From Candidatus Hemicellulosilyticus sp. P3 (GTDB taxonomy: Bacteria > Bacteroidota > Bacteroidia > Bacteroidales > P3): a stretch of 64,000 nt of DNA. The translations under genes and the position numbers were made by a program. This document shows positions 8,840-16,992 of this stretch, piece after piece (the stretch's first letter is position 1; every line of letters begins with the position of its first letter). The notes under the pieces were generated by a model. The model made no database searches. It had not been told where the DNA came from and was given only the letters and a program-made list of their open reading frames with translations. The stretch is taken from positions 52,145-116,144 of the forward strand of contig LPNH01000004.1 in the NCBI GenBank assembly GCA_001543385.1, read 5' to 3'.

Positions 8840-10729
8840 TTGAAATTAGCCAGTAAATCCTTATCCACCCGTATCAGCCTCAATGTGCTGTTCATCGTCT
8901 CCGTACTTTTTATCATCTCGATAGCGGTGGTCGCCGTCTCGTCGCATAAACTGATTGCAGACGAGGCTAACAAGTCGGCCCAGCATCTGCTCGACGCCAC
9001 TTCGGCTGAACTTGAGAAAACGCTCAAGGAAGTGGAATTCACCACCAACTCCATGAGTTGGTTGGTCCGGGAACATCTGGACGACAGCGCCTATCTTTGC
9101 CGCATCATCAGCCAGATGACGAAAGAGAATGCAACCATCATCGGCTCAGCGGTCGCGTTGCGTCCCGGCTATCTCAAAGACCGGCAGCACTACATGCTCT
9201 ACGGCTACCGCGATGCGGACCATGACACCTGCTTCATCAACCAACTGGCCGGCACAGGCTACGACTATGCCGGCATGGAATGGTATACCTCAGCCGCCCG
9301 TTCGCTCACTCCCACATGGAGCGAACCCTACTTCGACGCCGGCGGAGGCAACTGCATGATGTCCACTTACAGTGTGCCCCTGCTGGACGGAAATGGACAG
9401 CTTGCCGCCATATTCACAGCCGACATCTCGCTGGAGTGGACCTCTCGCATGGTGGCAGCCATCAAGCCCTACCCACACTCCCAAGCCACCTTGGTCAGCC
9501 GCAAGGGCGCCTATATCGGATCGGAAAAGATAGCCTATCTTTCGGGACAGGATCTATTGACCACTTCACGCGCAACCGGCAACAAGGCCATCGTGTCCGT
9601 CGCCGAGGCGATGCTGCGCGGCGACAGCGGCACAATGCATTTCCGCCACAACGGCATCACCTCTTTCTGTGTGTTCACCCCATTGGAGAACGGCTGGAGC
9701 CTGAGTGTCATGTCGGAGTACCGTGATGTGCTGCGCCGCACCTCGCAAATGAATATGGTGCTGATTTTCGTGGGACTGATGGGGTTGCTGGTTTTGTTCA
9801 TCTTGCTCTATCGGACCATCCGTCATCTGACACAACCCATCACCGACCTGTCGGTTTCGGCAATGAATATGGCCAAAGGCAATTTCAACACCAAGCTGGT
9901 GGAGGTGAACACCAACGACGAAATGCGCATGTTGCGCGATTCATTTGCTTATATGCAGCAGACAATCAATCAGTATATCTCCGAGTTGCGCACCACCACC
10001 GCATCGCAACAACGCCTCGAGAGCGAACTGAATGTGGCGCGGGGCATCCAGGAGGGTATGCTCCCGAAGAACTTCCCGGACAACCTCTATGCCATGCTAT
10101 CACCCGCCAAAGAGGTGGGAGGGGACCTGTATGACTTCTCCGTGTTGAACGGAAAAATATATTTCACCATGGGCGACGTGTCGGGGAAAGGTGTCCCGGC
10201 CGCATTGATTATGGCTATGACACGCGCCGCATTCAGCTTTCTTTCGAGCATGAACTACACGATGACTCAAATCGTGTCTATCATGAATAAAAGCCTTTCC
10301 GAAGGAAATGACCGCAATATGTTCTGCACGCTCTTCGCCGGATGCTACGACACCGGAACGCATGAACTGCATTTTTGCAATGCCGGCCACAACCCCATCA
10401 TCGTGCTGCCGCCGCAAGGCGCGCCTTATTACCTCAAAGCCAAGTCAAACTTGGCTCTGGGTCTGATATCCGACTTCCCTTATCAGGGTGAAAGCCTGAC
10501 GTTGCAACCCGGCACCCGGCTGCTGCTCTACACCGACGGTGTCACAGAGGCGGAGACAGCCGGGAAAGAGCTGTTTGGCGAAGATCGCCTGTTGTCCGAA
10601 GCCGCCCGTTTGACCCGAACCGCCGCCACTCCGCACGAGATGGTCGAAGGCATCTACGAGGCTGTCAGGGAATTTGTGGCCGGCAATGCGCAAAACGACG
10701 ATATCACAATCCTGTCTGTCAGCTTATAA
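8840..10729 (+). CDS. Membrane SpoIIE/RsbU-type PP2C phosphatase with extracellular Cache-like sensor and HAMP
   Basis: 629 residues from a TTG start. The order is: membrane segment about 12-34; extracytoplasmic double-Cache-like sensor about 40-300; second membrane segment about 304-324; HAMP about 325-378; short coiled coil to about 405; PP2C-type phosphatase 415-629. Metal-binding motifs are present: GGDLYDF (427-433), GDVSGKG (445-451), YTDGVTEA (564-571) and a C-terminal NDDIT. Known members dephosphorylate a STAS antagonist on receipt of a signal; the STAS gene is 2.3 kb downstream with only an antiporter gene between. The sensed ligand is unknown. The TTG start may keep expression low. 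Confidence 0.92.
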   Translation: MKLASKSLSTRISLNVLFIVSVLFIISIAVVAVSSHKLIADEANKSAQHLLDATSAELEKTLKEVEFTTNSMSWLVREHLDDSAYLCRIISQMTKENATIIGSAVALRPGYLKDRQHYMLYGYRDADHDTCFINQLAGTGYDYAGMEWYTSAARSLTPTWSEPYFDAGGGNCMMSTYSVPLLDGNGQLAAIFTADISLEWTSRMVAAIKPYPHSQATLVSRKGAYIGSEKIAYLSGQDLLTTSRATGNKAIVSVAEAMLRGDSGTMHFRHNGITSFCVFTPLENGWSLSVMSEYRDVLRRTSQMNMVLIFVGLMGLLVLFILLYRTIRHLTQPITDLSVSAMNMAKGNFNTKLVEVNTNDEMRMLRDSFAYMQQTINQYISELRTTTASQQRLESELNVARGIQEGMLPKNFPDNLYAMLSPAKEVGGDLYDFSVLNGKIYFTMGDVSGKGVPAALIMAMTRAAFSFLSSMNYTMTQIVSIMNKSLSEGNDRNMFCTLFAGCYDTGTHELHFCNAGHNPIIVLPPQGAPYYLKAKSNLALGLISDFPYQGESLTLQPGTRLLLYTDGVTEAETAGKELFGEDRLLSEAARLTRTAATPHEMVEGIYEAVREFVAGNAQNDDITILSVSL

Positions 10730-10747
10730 TCACCTTTCGCACCACTC

Positions 10748-13000
10748 ATGAATTACGTCACTACCTTAGCTGTCATACTCATTGCCGCCGGTGTATTTTC
10801 AGTCCTGTCGCGATGGCTGAAACAATCGCTGGCCATGGGTTATATCATTGCCGGGATATTGGTGGGACCGTATCTGGGTGTCTTCCCCGGGATTGACAGT
10901 GAAATTGTGAATCAATGGACGGAGATCGGCGTCATCTTCTTTTTCTTTGCATTGGGATTAGAGTTCAGTTTCAAGAAGATGCTCCAGTCGGGTATGGGTG
11001 CTTTGGTCACCGCCGTTGTAAAATGTGCCGGAATGACCGCTATCGGGTACATAGTGGGCCGGATGATACACTGCTCACCGACGGAAAGTCTGTTTTTAGG
11101 GTGCATAATGTCCATGTCGTTCCCTTCAGTCATCATGAAATCCTACAGTGAAATGGGACTCAGGGATCGTCCCCATGTCCCCGTCCTGTATGGCGCTCTG
11201 GTGGTGGAAAATCTGATAGCTGTCCTTATGATGGTCCTGCTTTCCACTGTCGTCACCAGCCAGAATCTGATGGGGACCGCCATGCTGACTGCTCTTCTGA
11301 AACCTGTTTTCTTCATCATACTCTGCTTTGTCACGGGCATCTGGCTTATCCCGCTGCTGCTCAAATGGTCGCGTCGCTATATCAACGATGAGATTCTGCT
11401 GATTATCGCCATCGGCCTCTGTTTCGTGATGGTGACAATGGCCGATTCGATGGGTTTCTCGTCGGCATTGGGGGCTTTCATCATGGGCTCCATACTGGCG
11501 GAGACGCTGGAAGGCGAACGCATTGAACATGCGGTGGGCAGCATTAAAGATCTCTTTGAAGCCATTCTTTTTGTATCCGTGGGCATGATGGTCAACCCAT
11601 CTGTCGCAGGCCAACAATGGTCCACGATTTTACTGCTCTCATTGGTGGTCCTGCTGGGGGTTCCCGTTTTCGCCACCTTGGGAGCGCTACTGAACGGGCA
11701 AGGATTGGTCAACGCGCTACACACAGGTTTCTCCATGGCTCAGCTTGGTGAATTTGCCTTTGTCATAGCCGCGCTCGGATATATGCTGGGCGTCATGCGC
11801 GAATTTATCTACCCTGTGATAGTCTCCGTCTCTGTCGTCACCATTTTCACCACGCCACACATGATTCGCTTGGCCGACCCGGTCAGCGCCTGGTTCATGA
11901 AGGTGCTGCCGGAGTCTTGGAAACAGCGCCTTGTGCCACGGGAACACGAGGTGGTGCAGGTTTCGCAAGCGGCTGCCGGCGAATGGCGGATGCTTGTACG
12001 AAACGTGGCCTTGCGGATGCTTGTATTCGGTGTATTGTTGTCCGGAGTGCTTTTTGTGTCCCGACGCTATCTCGACGACTGGCTTGCGCAGCTGCTGCCG
12101 GCCCAAAGTGTTCTCACACGGGAATGGGTGTGTGTCGGCATAACGCTGGCGGTCATGCTGCCGTTTGCCGTCGCCCTGTCCGCCGCTGGCGAGATATCCC
12201 GCCGTTCAGTCCGCAGGCTTTGTCTGGACAACCCCTCGGCACGTCATATTGTCAAGATGTTCACATTGTCGCAGACGTTGGTGTCGGCACTGTTTCTTTC
12301 CCTTTCGTTTCGTCCGCTGCTACAGCAACACCAGTGGTGGATTGCGGCGCTGTGGCCTGCCGCGACATTATCGCTTGTCCTTCTGCAGCGGTTTCACGTC
12401 AGCTTCTCGTTGTTGGAACGGTCGTTCGTCGACAATCTCAATGCAAAAGAAAACGCCCTGCGTGCCGCCCGTCCGATCACCACGGCAATGCAGAACCAAC
12501 TGGCCTCCTATGATGTAAAAGTCGAAACTTTGGAGATTCCGCCCGCTTTTGAATATATCGGCAAAACCTTACGCCAAATGCCTTTCCGGCACACAGGGGG
12601 CGCCAATGTGGTGGAATTGGTGCGTGGCGACACTTGCATCCGGGTGCCGCGCGGCGACGAAGTGATCTATCCTTACGACCGGCTGGTGCTCGTCGGCACC
12701 GCTTCGCAGATACAGCGTGTGCGCGAAATCGTGGAACAGGCCACATCCGCTGCCACGACAGAAGAGGCCAAACCTTTTGTGGTGACAAACATCACCATCT
12801 CGGGCAAATCGGACTGGTGCGGGAAAAGCTTGCGCGAATGCAATTTCCGTGCCTTCGGATGTCTTGCCGTGGCCATAATCCACCAAGGAGTCCTTTTCAC
12901 CAACCCCAAAGCCGAAGACCGCCTGCACGAAGGCGACATATTATATCTCTCCGGCGAGAAAGATTCGCTGGACTACTTGACTACCACGTGTTTAATATGA
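10748..13000 (+). CDS. CPA2-family cation:proton antiporter with two TrkA-C-like domains
   Basis: 750 residues. About 380 N-terminal residues carry 11-13 hydrophobic segments typical of the Na+/H+ exchanger (KefB/KefC-like) fold, e.g. GYIIAGILVGPYLG near 35 and ALGAFIMGSILAETLEGER near 240. A further membrane cluster spans about 415-560. The cytosolic tail (about 580-750) holds two TrkA-C/RCK-C-like regulatory domains, which bind nucleotides or other small ligands in related transporters. The exported ion (K+ or Na+) cannot be decided. The gene sits 18 bases after the SpoIIE phosphatase and 25 before the STAS gene, an unusual position inside a partner-switch gene set. Confidence 0.92.
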   Translation: MNYVTTLAVILIAAGVFSVLSRWLKQSLAMGYIIAGILVGPYLGVFPGIDSEIVNQWTEIGVIFFFFALGLEFSFKKMLQSGMGALVTAVVKCAGMTAIGYIVGRMIHCSPTESLFLGCIMSMSFPSVIMKSYSEMGLRDRPHVPVLYGALVVENLIAVLMMVLLSTVVTSQNLMGTAMLTALLKPVFFIILCFVTGIWLIPLLLKWSRRYINDEILLIIAIGLCFVMVTMADSMGFSSALGAFIMGSILAETLEGERIEHAVGSIKDLFEAILFVSVGMMVNPSVAGQQWSTILLLSLVVLLGVPVFATLGALLNGQGLVNALHTGFSMAQLGEFAFVIAALGYMLGVMREFIYPVIVSVSVVTIFTTPHMIRLADPVSAWFMKVLPESWKQRLVPREHEVVQVSQAAAGEWRMLVRNVALRMLVFGVLLSGVLFVSRRYLDDWLAQLLPAQSVLTREWVCVGITLAVMLPFAVALSAAGEISRRSVRRLCLDNPSARHIVKMFTLSQTLVSALFLSLSFRPLLQQHQWWIAALWPAATLSLVLLQRFHVSFSLLERSFVDNLNAKENALRAARPITTAMQNQLASYDVKVETLEIPPAFEYIGKTLRQMPFRHTGGANVVELVRGDTCIRVPRGDEVIYPYDRLVLVGTASQIQRVREIVEQATSAATTEEAKPFVVTNITISGKSDWCGKSLRECNFRAFGCLAVAIIHQGVLFTNPKAEDRLHEGDILYLSGEKDSLDYLTTTCLI

Positions 13001-13025
13001 TTTTAACCTCAATCCTATATCCATA

Positions 13026-13328
13026 ATGAATGTTACAATCAACCAACAGGACAACCTCGTCAAAGTGACGCTTAGCGGCCGCGCCGACACCACCAATGCC
13101 GATCGGTTCCAAACAGACATAACTCCGCTGCTGAACTTGGAAAAACCCGACATTGAAATCGACTGCTCCGAAATGGAATATACCTCCAGCCAAGGGCTGC
13201 GCGTCTTTCTGATGTTGCAAAAAAGTGTCAACGCCCACGGGGGGAAGATGGTGTTGCGCAACATGAAACCACAGGTGAAAGAAGTGTTTGATATAACTGG
13301 TTTCTCAAACATTATCAACATTCTGTAG
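13026..13328 (+). CDS. STAS-domain anti-sigma factor antagonist (RsbV/SpoIIAA-like)
   Basis: 100 residues, a single STAS domain. The conserved loop YTSSQGLRVFL (52-62) aligns with the phosphoserine loop of SpoIIAA and RsbV and places S55 at the phosphorylated position. Family role: the unphosphorylated form binds an RsbW-like kinase and displaces that kinase's client; a PP2C phosphatase resets it. Both candidate partners are encoded upstream (4975-5385 and 8840-10729). The start ATG is 25 bases after the antiporter stop. The stop TAG touches the first possible start (GTG 13328) of the next gene. Confidence 0.92.
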   Translation: MNVTINQQDNLVKVTLSGRADTTNADRFQTDITPLLNLEKPDIEIDCSEMEYTSSQGLRVFLMLQKSVNAHGGKMVLRNMKPQVKEVFDITGFSNIINIL

Positions 13329-13336
13329 TGCCCCAC

Positions 13337-14287
13337 ATGAAGTATACCTTTATACTCAATGGACGTAGCGACAGGCAGCACGACGCAGATCATATCCGGC
13401 AGATGCTGACCGTATATGCTTCGACACACGCCGACAACTTCCAATACGACACCTACCTCACGCAAGGCGAAGGCGACGCAACGCGCTACGTGCATATCTA
13501 TTGCGACCTGCACCCCGCCGAACAAGTGTGTTTCGTCGCCTGCGGCGGCGACGGCATGATCAACGAAGTCGTTTCCGGCATGGCGGGTTTTGATCACAAG
13601 ACATTGGCCATTCTTGCCATTGGCAGCTTGGCCAACGATTTCATCAAAAACTTTCCCGAAAGCGATTTTCAGAGCATCGAAGCGCTGGTCGAAGGACAAA
13701 ACCGTCAAATTGACATCCTGCGTGTCAACGACAACTATTCCATCAATGTCTGCAACTTCGGCTTCGACTCTGTTGTTGCCCGTGTGGCCAACAACATCAT
13801 CAGCCATGGCGGCCGCAACGCCTACCGATGGGGCATTGTCGCCGGCATCTTCGCCGGAAGGTACAACCGCATCAGCGTCAAGGTCGACGGACACCGCATG
13901 CCGGGCCGGCGCATGCTGCTCTGCACCCTGGCCAACGGGCGTTATGTAGGCGGCGAGTTTCTATGCGCCCCTTACGCCCGAATTGACGACGGGCTCATCG
14001 AGGTCTGCCACTGCCGCACCATGTCGCTCCTGCGGCTGCTGCTGTCCATGGACGACTACCGTCATGGACTGCACCTTAAACGCAAGCGGCATCAGAGCAA
14101 ATTCATTTACCGGCAGGCCCGTCATGTCGAAGTGACATCCAAAGAGACAATCTACCTCTGCCTTGACGGTGAACTGCTGCCAGGCAGCCGTTTCAATATC
14201 GACATTCTGCCTTCCGCCATCACATTCAGAGAGCCCGGACATCCTCAACATTCCGTCAACCGCTCTACCGGCGCGAAGGTTTCTTAG
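13337..14287 (+). CDS. Diacylglycerol/lipid kinase family protein (YegS/BmrU type)
   Basis: 316 residues from ATG 13337; GTG 13328 would add three residues. The DAGK catalytic core is recognisable: CGGDGMINEVVSGM (69-82) and GSLANDF (about 98-104), then a C-terminal beta domain containing CLDGE. The signature GGDGT reads GGDGM here, so the usual Thr is missing and lipid kinase activity may be altered. Family members phosphorylate diacylglycerol, sphingoid bases or phosphatidylglycerol-type lipids. It is the last gene of the + strand run, and its 3' end overlaps the convergent DUF389 gene by 23 bases. Confidence 0.85.
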   Translation: MKYTFILNGRSDRQHDADHIRQMLTVYASTHADNFQYDTYLTQGEGDATRYVHIYCDLHPAEQVCFVACGGDGMINEVVSGMAGFDHKTLAILAIGSLANDFIKNFPESDFQSIEALVEGQNRQIDILRVNDNYSINVCNFGFDSVVARVANNIISHGGRNAYRWGIVAGIFAGRYNRISVKVDGHRMPGRRMLLCTLANGRYVGGEFLCAPYARIDDGLIEVCHCRTMSLLRLLLSMDDYRHGLHLKRKRHQSKFIYRQARHVEVTSKETIYLCLDGELLPGSRFNIDILPSAITFREPGHPQHSVNRSTGAKVS

Positions 14288-15446
14288 TCTGCGCGGACCA
14301 CTCCTCCAGGATGGAAGCCATTGTCTCGGCATATCTCCGCTCCCTTTCACGGTAAGCGTCATTCTCGCGCTGCAGACGGGCAATGACACTGTCTTTATAG
14401 GCAATCTGGGCCTCTTCCCGCTGCAGAATGTCATTCACCAATTTATTATTGGGACCCACGCCGGCTAAATTGGCCTTGAACCGCACCTGGCTACGGTTGA
14501 TATGATGCTTGTCCGCCAAAAGAAAAATCATTTCACGGCTTCCGCTGTCAATATCGTTTGACACCAGATATAACTCCACCACAGACGGCGACACCTTGTG
14601 ATTGCATTCAAAATCGTAAACATAATTGTTCTCCATCTCACGGCAACTGACGACAAATGCGTCGACATTGCGTTCAAAATTGTTTTGTTGCACCATTTTG
14701 ACCGCCGTAATGATGCTCGGTATAATCATTACGGTGACCAACAGTGTTAACCAGCGCCGGTGATTCCGCTGCACATCGGGGTCGACATCCGTCACCGTCT
14801 TAAAACCGAGATACTTCACACCGGCAAAAGTGGCAAAAGCAATAAATACACTGTTGATGAAAAACAAATAGAGCGCCCCCAACGCATAATGCAGGTTAAA
14901 CGTCGCCAAACCGAAACCAATGGTACACAAGGGCGGCATCAACGCCGTGGCAATGGCCACGCCGGCAATCACCGTGCCCTTGTTCTTGCGGCAAGTCTCA
15001 ATAATGCCGGCCAAGCCGCTGAAGGTGGCAATCAAGACATCGTAGATAGTCGGGTTGGTGCGGGCCAGCAATTCGGTAGGATTGTCCAGTTTGAGCGGAG
15101 TTAACAGAAAATAAAGCGTTGACGCCACAATACTGATGGCCACCATTACACCTAAATTCTTCAACGAGTCGCGCAGCATCTGGAAATCATTAGTCCCCAT
15201 CGCCAATCCAAAGCCAATAATGGGCCCCATCAGCGGCGAAATCAGCATGGCGCCGATGATGACCGGGATAGAGTTCACATTCAAGCCCACCGAAGCAATG
15301 ATGATGGCGATTGCCAAAATATACGTATTGGGGCCCGAGAAAGTGATATTATTCTGAATGTCGCGTGCCGCAGACTCCACGTCCAAATGACCGTTCAATG
15401 AAAGACGGTGCAGCTGACGGGGTAGGCGAGGGGGGCGTATCTTCAT
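14265..15446 (-). CDS. DUF389 integral membrane protein
   Basis: 393 residues from the ATG at 15446 (MKIRPPRLPRQLHRL). Longer in-frame starts run through a terminator hairpin and are less likely. About 50-260 holds six or so membrane segments with the glycine- and proline-rich blocks of DUF389, such as GAMLISPLMGPIIGFGLAMG and GVAIATALMPPLCTIGFGLA. The C-terminal 130 residues are soluble, ending in a coiled-coil-like basic segment. The function of DUF389 is unknown. The gene is convergent with the lipid-kinase-family gene, and their coding ends overlap. Confidence 0.88.
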   Translation of the reverse strand: MKIRPPRLPRQLHRLSLNGHLDVESAARDIQNNITFSGPNTYILAIAIIIASVGLNVNSIPVIIGAMLISPLMGPIIGFGLAMGTNDFQMLRDSLKNLGVMVAISIVASTLYFLLTPLKLDNPTELLARTNPTIYDVLIATFSGLAGIIETCRKNKGTVIAGVAIATALMPPLCTIGFGLATFNLHYALGALYLFFINSVFIAFATFAGVKYLGFKTVTDVDPDVQRNHRRWLTLLVTVMIIPSIITAVKMVQQNNFERNVDAFVVSCREMENNYVYDFECNHKVSPSVVELYLVSNDIDSGSREMIFLLADKHHINRSQVRFKANLAGVGPNNKLVNDILQREEAQIAYKDSVIARLQRENDAYRERERRYAETMASILEEWSAQTKKPSRR

Positions 15447-15482
15447 GGCTTGAACAGTATAAAGTAAAAGTATAAATAAAAA

Positions 15483-15505
15483 AAGCCATCCGTGCAGGGT
15501 GGCTT
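15483..15505 (-). terminator. Intrinsic terminator of the small lipoprotein gene
   Basis: On the minus strand, AAGCCA pairs with TGGCTT, then one mismatch, two further pairs and a 5-base loop, followed directly by a run of seven T (positions 15482-15476). It lies between the 37-residue lipoprotein gene and the DUF389 start, so DUF389 probably has its own promoter. Confidence 0.7.
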
Positions 15506-15523
15506 CAGATGATTCGCATAATA

Positions 15524-15637
15524 TCACTCAACCATTGAAACAGAACCTCGATAGGCGGGGCACGTGTGATGCGAGCATGCCGAAACAGCGATGGTAGCCA
15601 CCAAAATGGTCAAGACGATAACAAGAGTCTTTTTCAT
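15524..15637 (-). CDS. 37-residue lipoprotein with CPAY motif
   Basis: Short gene from the ATG at 15637. MKKTLVIVLTILVATIAVSA forms a lipoprotein signal peptide with C21 as the acylation site. The mature peptide is only 17 residues and contains CSHHTCPAYRG. I recall similar very small Bacteroidetes lipoproteins with a Cys-Pro-Ala-Tyr motif, but no function is known. A TATATTTG -7 element lies 43 bases upstream and a terminator directly downstream, which supports an independent, real transcription unit. It is too short for many gene callers. Confidence 0.65.
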   Translation of the reverse strand: MKKTLVIVLTILVATIAVSACSHHTCPAYRGSVSMVE

Positions 15638-15680
15638 GATATACCGAATTTTAAAACAAACAATAGATATATTGATATTG

Positions 15681-15688
15681 CAAATATA
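15681..15688 (-). promoter_or_regulatory. -7 element of the small lipoprotein gene
   Basis: Minus strand TATATTTG matches the Bacteroidetes -7 consensus TAnnTTTG. No exact TTTG -33 element is found at the usual spacing. Confidence 0.55.
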
Positions 15689-16114
15689 CATGAATTTCTG
15701 TTTAGATAACGATAGGGGAGCCCATAATATTGTGAACAAGGTAAAGTTTAAAAAGTCGATCATAACCCGACGAGATTTCGATAAATGAATCAGGATCGAA
15801 CCATCATTCAAAATACAGAAAATTCTACACCCTATAACAAAGTCACGGGCCAGCGGCAACAGACCGGCCGTCATACGCAAAGCAGCGATATGCATTACAA
15901 TTGTAAATTAGATTACACTTATGTAAATACATTCATATAAAATACATCTGTAAAATAATCCGTGTAGATATAATTGTACACAATAATAAACTATCTATAT
16001 TATAAATACATAAAACACTTGACTTAATCTTCTTATTTATGCTAAATCGATATGGTTTGATGTGATACATTTGTAAGTTATTTATATTGTTACAGAAGTA
16101 AATATATAATTTTG
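15689..16114. other. AT-rich intergenic region, no gene seen
   Basis: A stretch that becomes strikingly AT-rich after about 15895, unlike the GC-rich surroundings. Short reading frames here lack coding character and start signals. It ends at the promoter of the XRE regulator. It could be a regulatory region or the scar of acquired DNA. Confidence 0.6.
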
Positions 16115-16122
16115 TATCTTTG
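16115..16122 (+). promoter_or_regulatory. -7 element of the XRE regulator
   Basis: TATCTTTG, 18 bases before ATG 16141. The predicted leader is only about 15 bases and lacks an evident Shine-Dalgarno sequence. Confidence 0.6.
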
Positions 16123-16140
16123 CAGTGTAATACTTGTACA

Positions 16141-16797
16141 ATGGTAAACCGCATTAACTTATTGCTGAAAGCAAAAAATATTACCGCTCGGCAGTTTGCC
16201 GAAGAGATCGGCATACAGCCGAGCGGCATGTCGCACATTCTATCGGGGCGCAATAATCCCAGCCTGGATTTTGTAATGAAAGTAATACGCCGCTACCCTG
16301 AAATCGATATCAATTGGCTTATGTTCGGCAAAGGGGAAATGTATGAGAGCCCTGCCGCCAACCGTCATGGCGGTCGCCAGGCCACAGGCCATCCATCACC
16401 CCTCGAAACGCCGGGTGAAACAGCCCGTGTGCAGATGGATGGTGGCACCGCGTCGAAACGTCAAGCCGCACCTATGCCGACGGCATACCAAAGCGACCTG
16501 TTCTCTCAACCCGACGAGAATGGCTTGGACCAATCCAACTCGACAGCTTATCCGATACAGACAAATCATGTCGACCTTGCCACACCACCCGCTCAGGCGA
16601 CGGCGGCACCGGCGGCTACCAACGCTCCGACCGATCTATCGCAGCATACCGCCGAGGCCACTCACCCAGGCGCATCGCACACAGTGTTGGCCCCACCTGA
16701 ACACGCCGGGGTCGGTCAGGCACCCGTCGAGCGCAAGCTGGTTCGTTTACTGGCATTCTACGACGACCACACTTTTGTTGAATATCGGCCACAGTAG
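16141..16797 (+). CDS. XRE-type helix-turn-helix regulator with long disordered linker
   Basis: 218 residues from ATG 16141. Residues 1-70 form a Cro/CI-type HTH: TARQFAEEIGIQPSGMSHIL is helix-turn-helix, and INWLMFGKGEM closes the domain as in many Bacteroidetes regulators. Residues about 75-195 are Ala, Pro, Thr and Gln-rich and look disordered. A conserved tail VERKLVRLLAFYDDHTFVEY ends the protein; related Bacteroidetes HTH proteins have a similar tail. The target is unknown. It stands alone, with an AT-rich region upstream and a terminator downstream. Confidence 0.85.
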   Translation: MVNRINLLLKAKNITARQFAEEIGIQPSGMSHILSGRNNPSLDFVMKVIRRYPEIDINWLMFGKGEMYESPAANRHGGRQATGHPSPLETPGETARVQMDGGTASKRQAAPMPTAYQSDLFSQPDENGLDQSNSTAYPIQTNHVDLATPPAQATAAPAATNAPTDLSQHTAEATHPGASHTVLAPPEHAGVGQAPVERKLVRLLAFYDDHTFVEYRPQ

Positions 16798-16899
16798 GAA
16801 TGCATCACATCTCACCTGATGATTATAATCAGGATTCATACTATGAAATAAATACGATTCCGGAACAAATCCTGTCGGCCAACTTGCTTTAATACATAA

Positions 16900-16927
16900 A
16901 AAAACGGACATGAAAATGTCCGTTTTT
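16900..16927 (+). terminator. Bidirectional terminator between XRE gene and ilvE
   Basis: Perfect 12-bp stem (16900-16911 with 16916-16927), GAAA tetraloop, A-tract before and T-tract after. It can serve both convergent genes. Confidence 0.88.
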
Positions 16928-16992
16928 CCATTATATGTTTCGGGATAGTGCGATGTCCGCGCCTGCCCTAAACTGATTCCAGGTCAAAGGGG

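Noticed and set aside
16141..16797. Prophage repressor for the XRE gene
   Set aside because: No phage genes or S24 peptidase domain; the closing motif is that of chromosomal Bacteroidetes HTH proteins.
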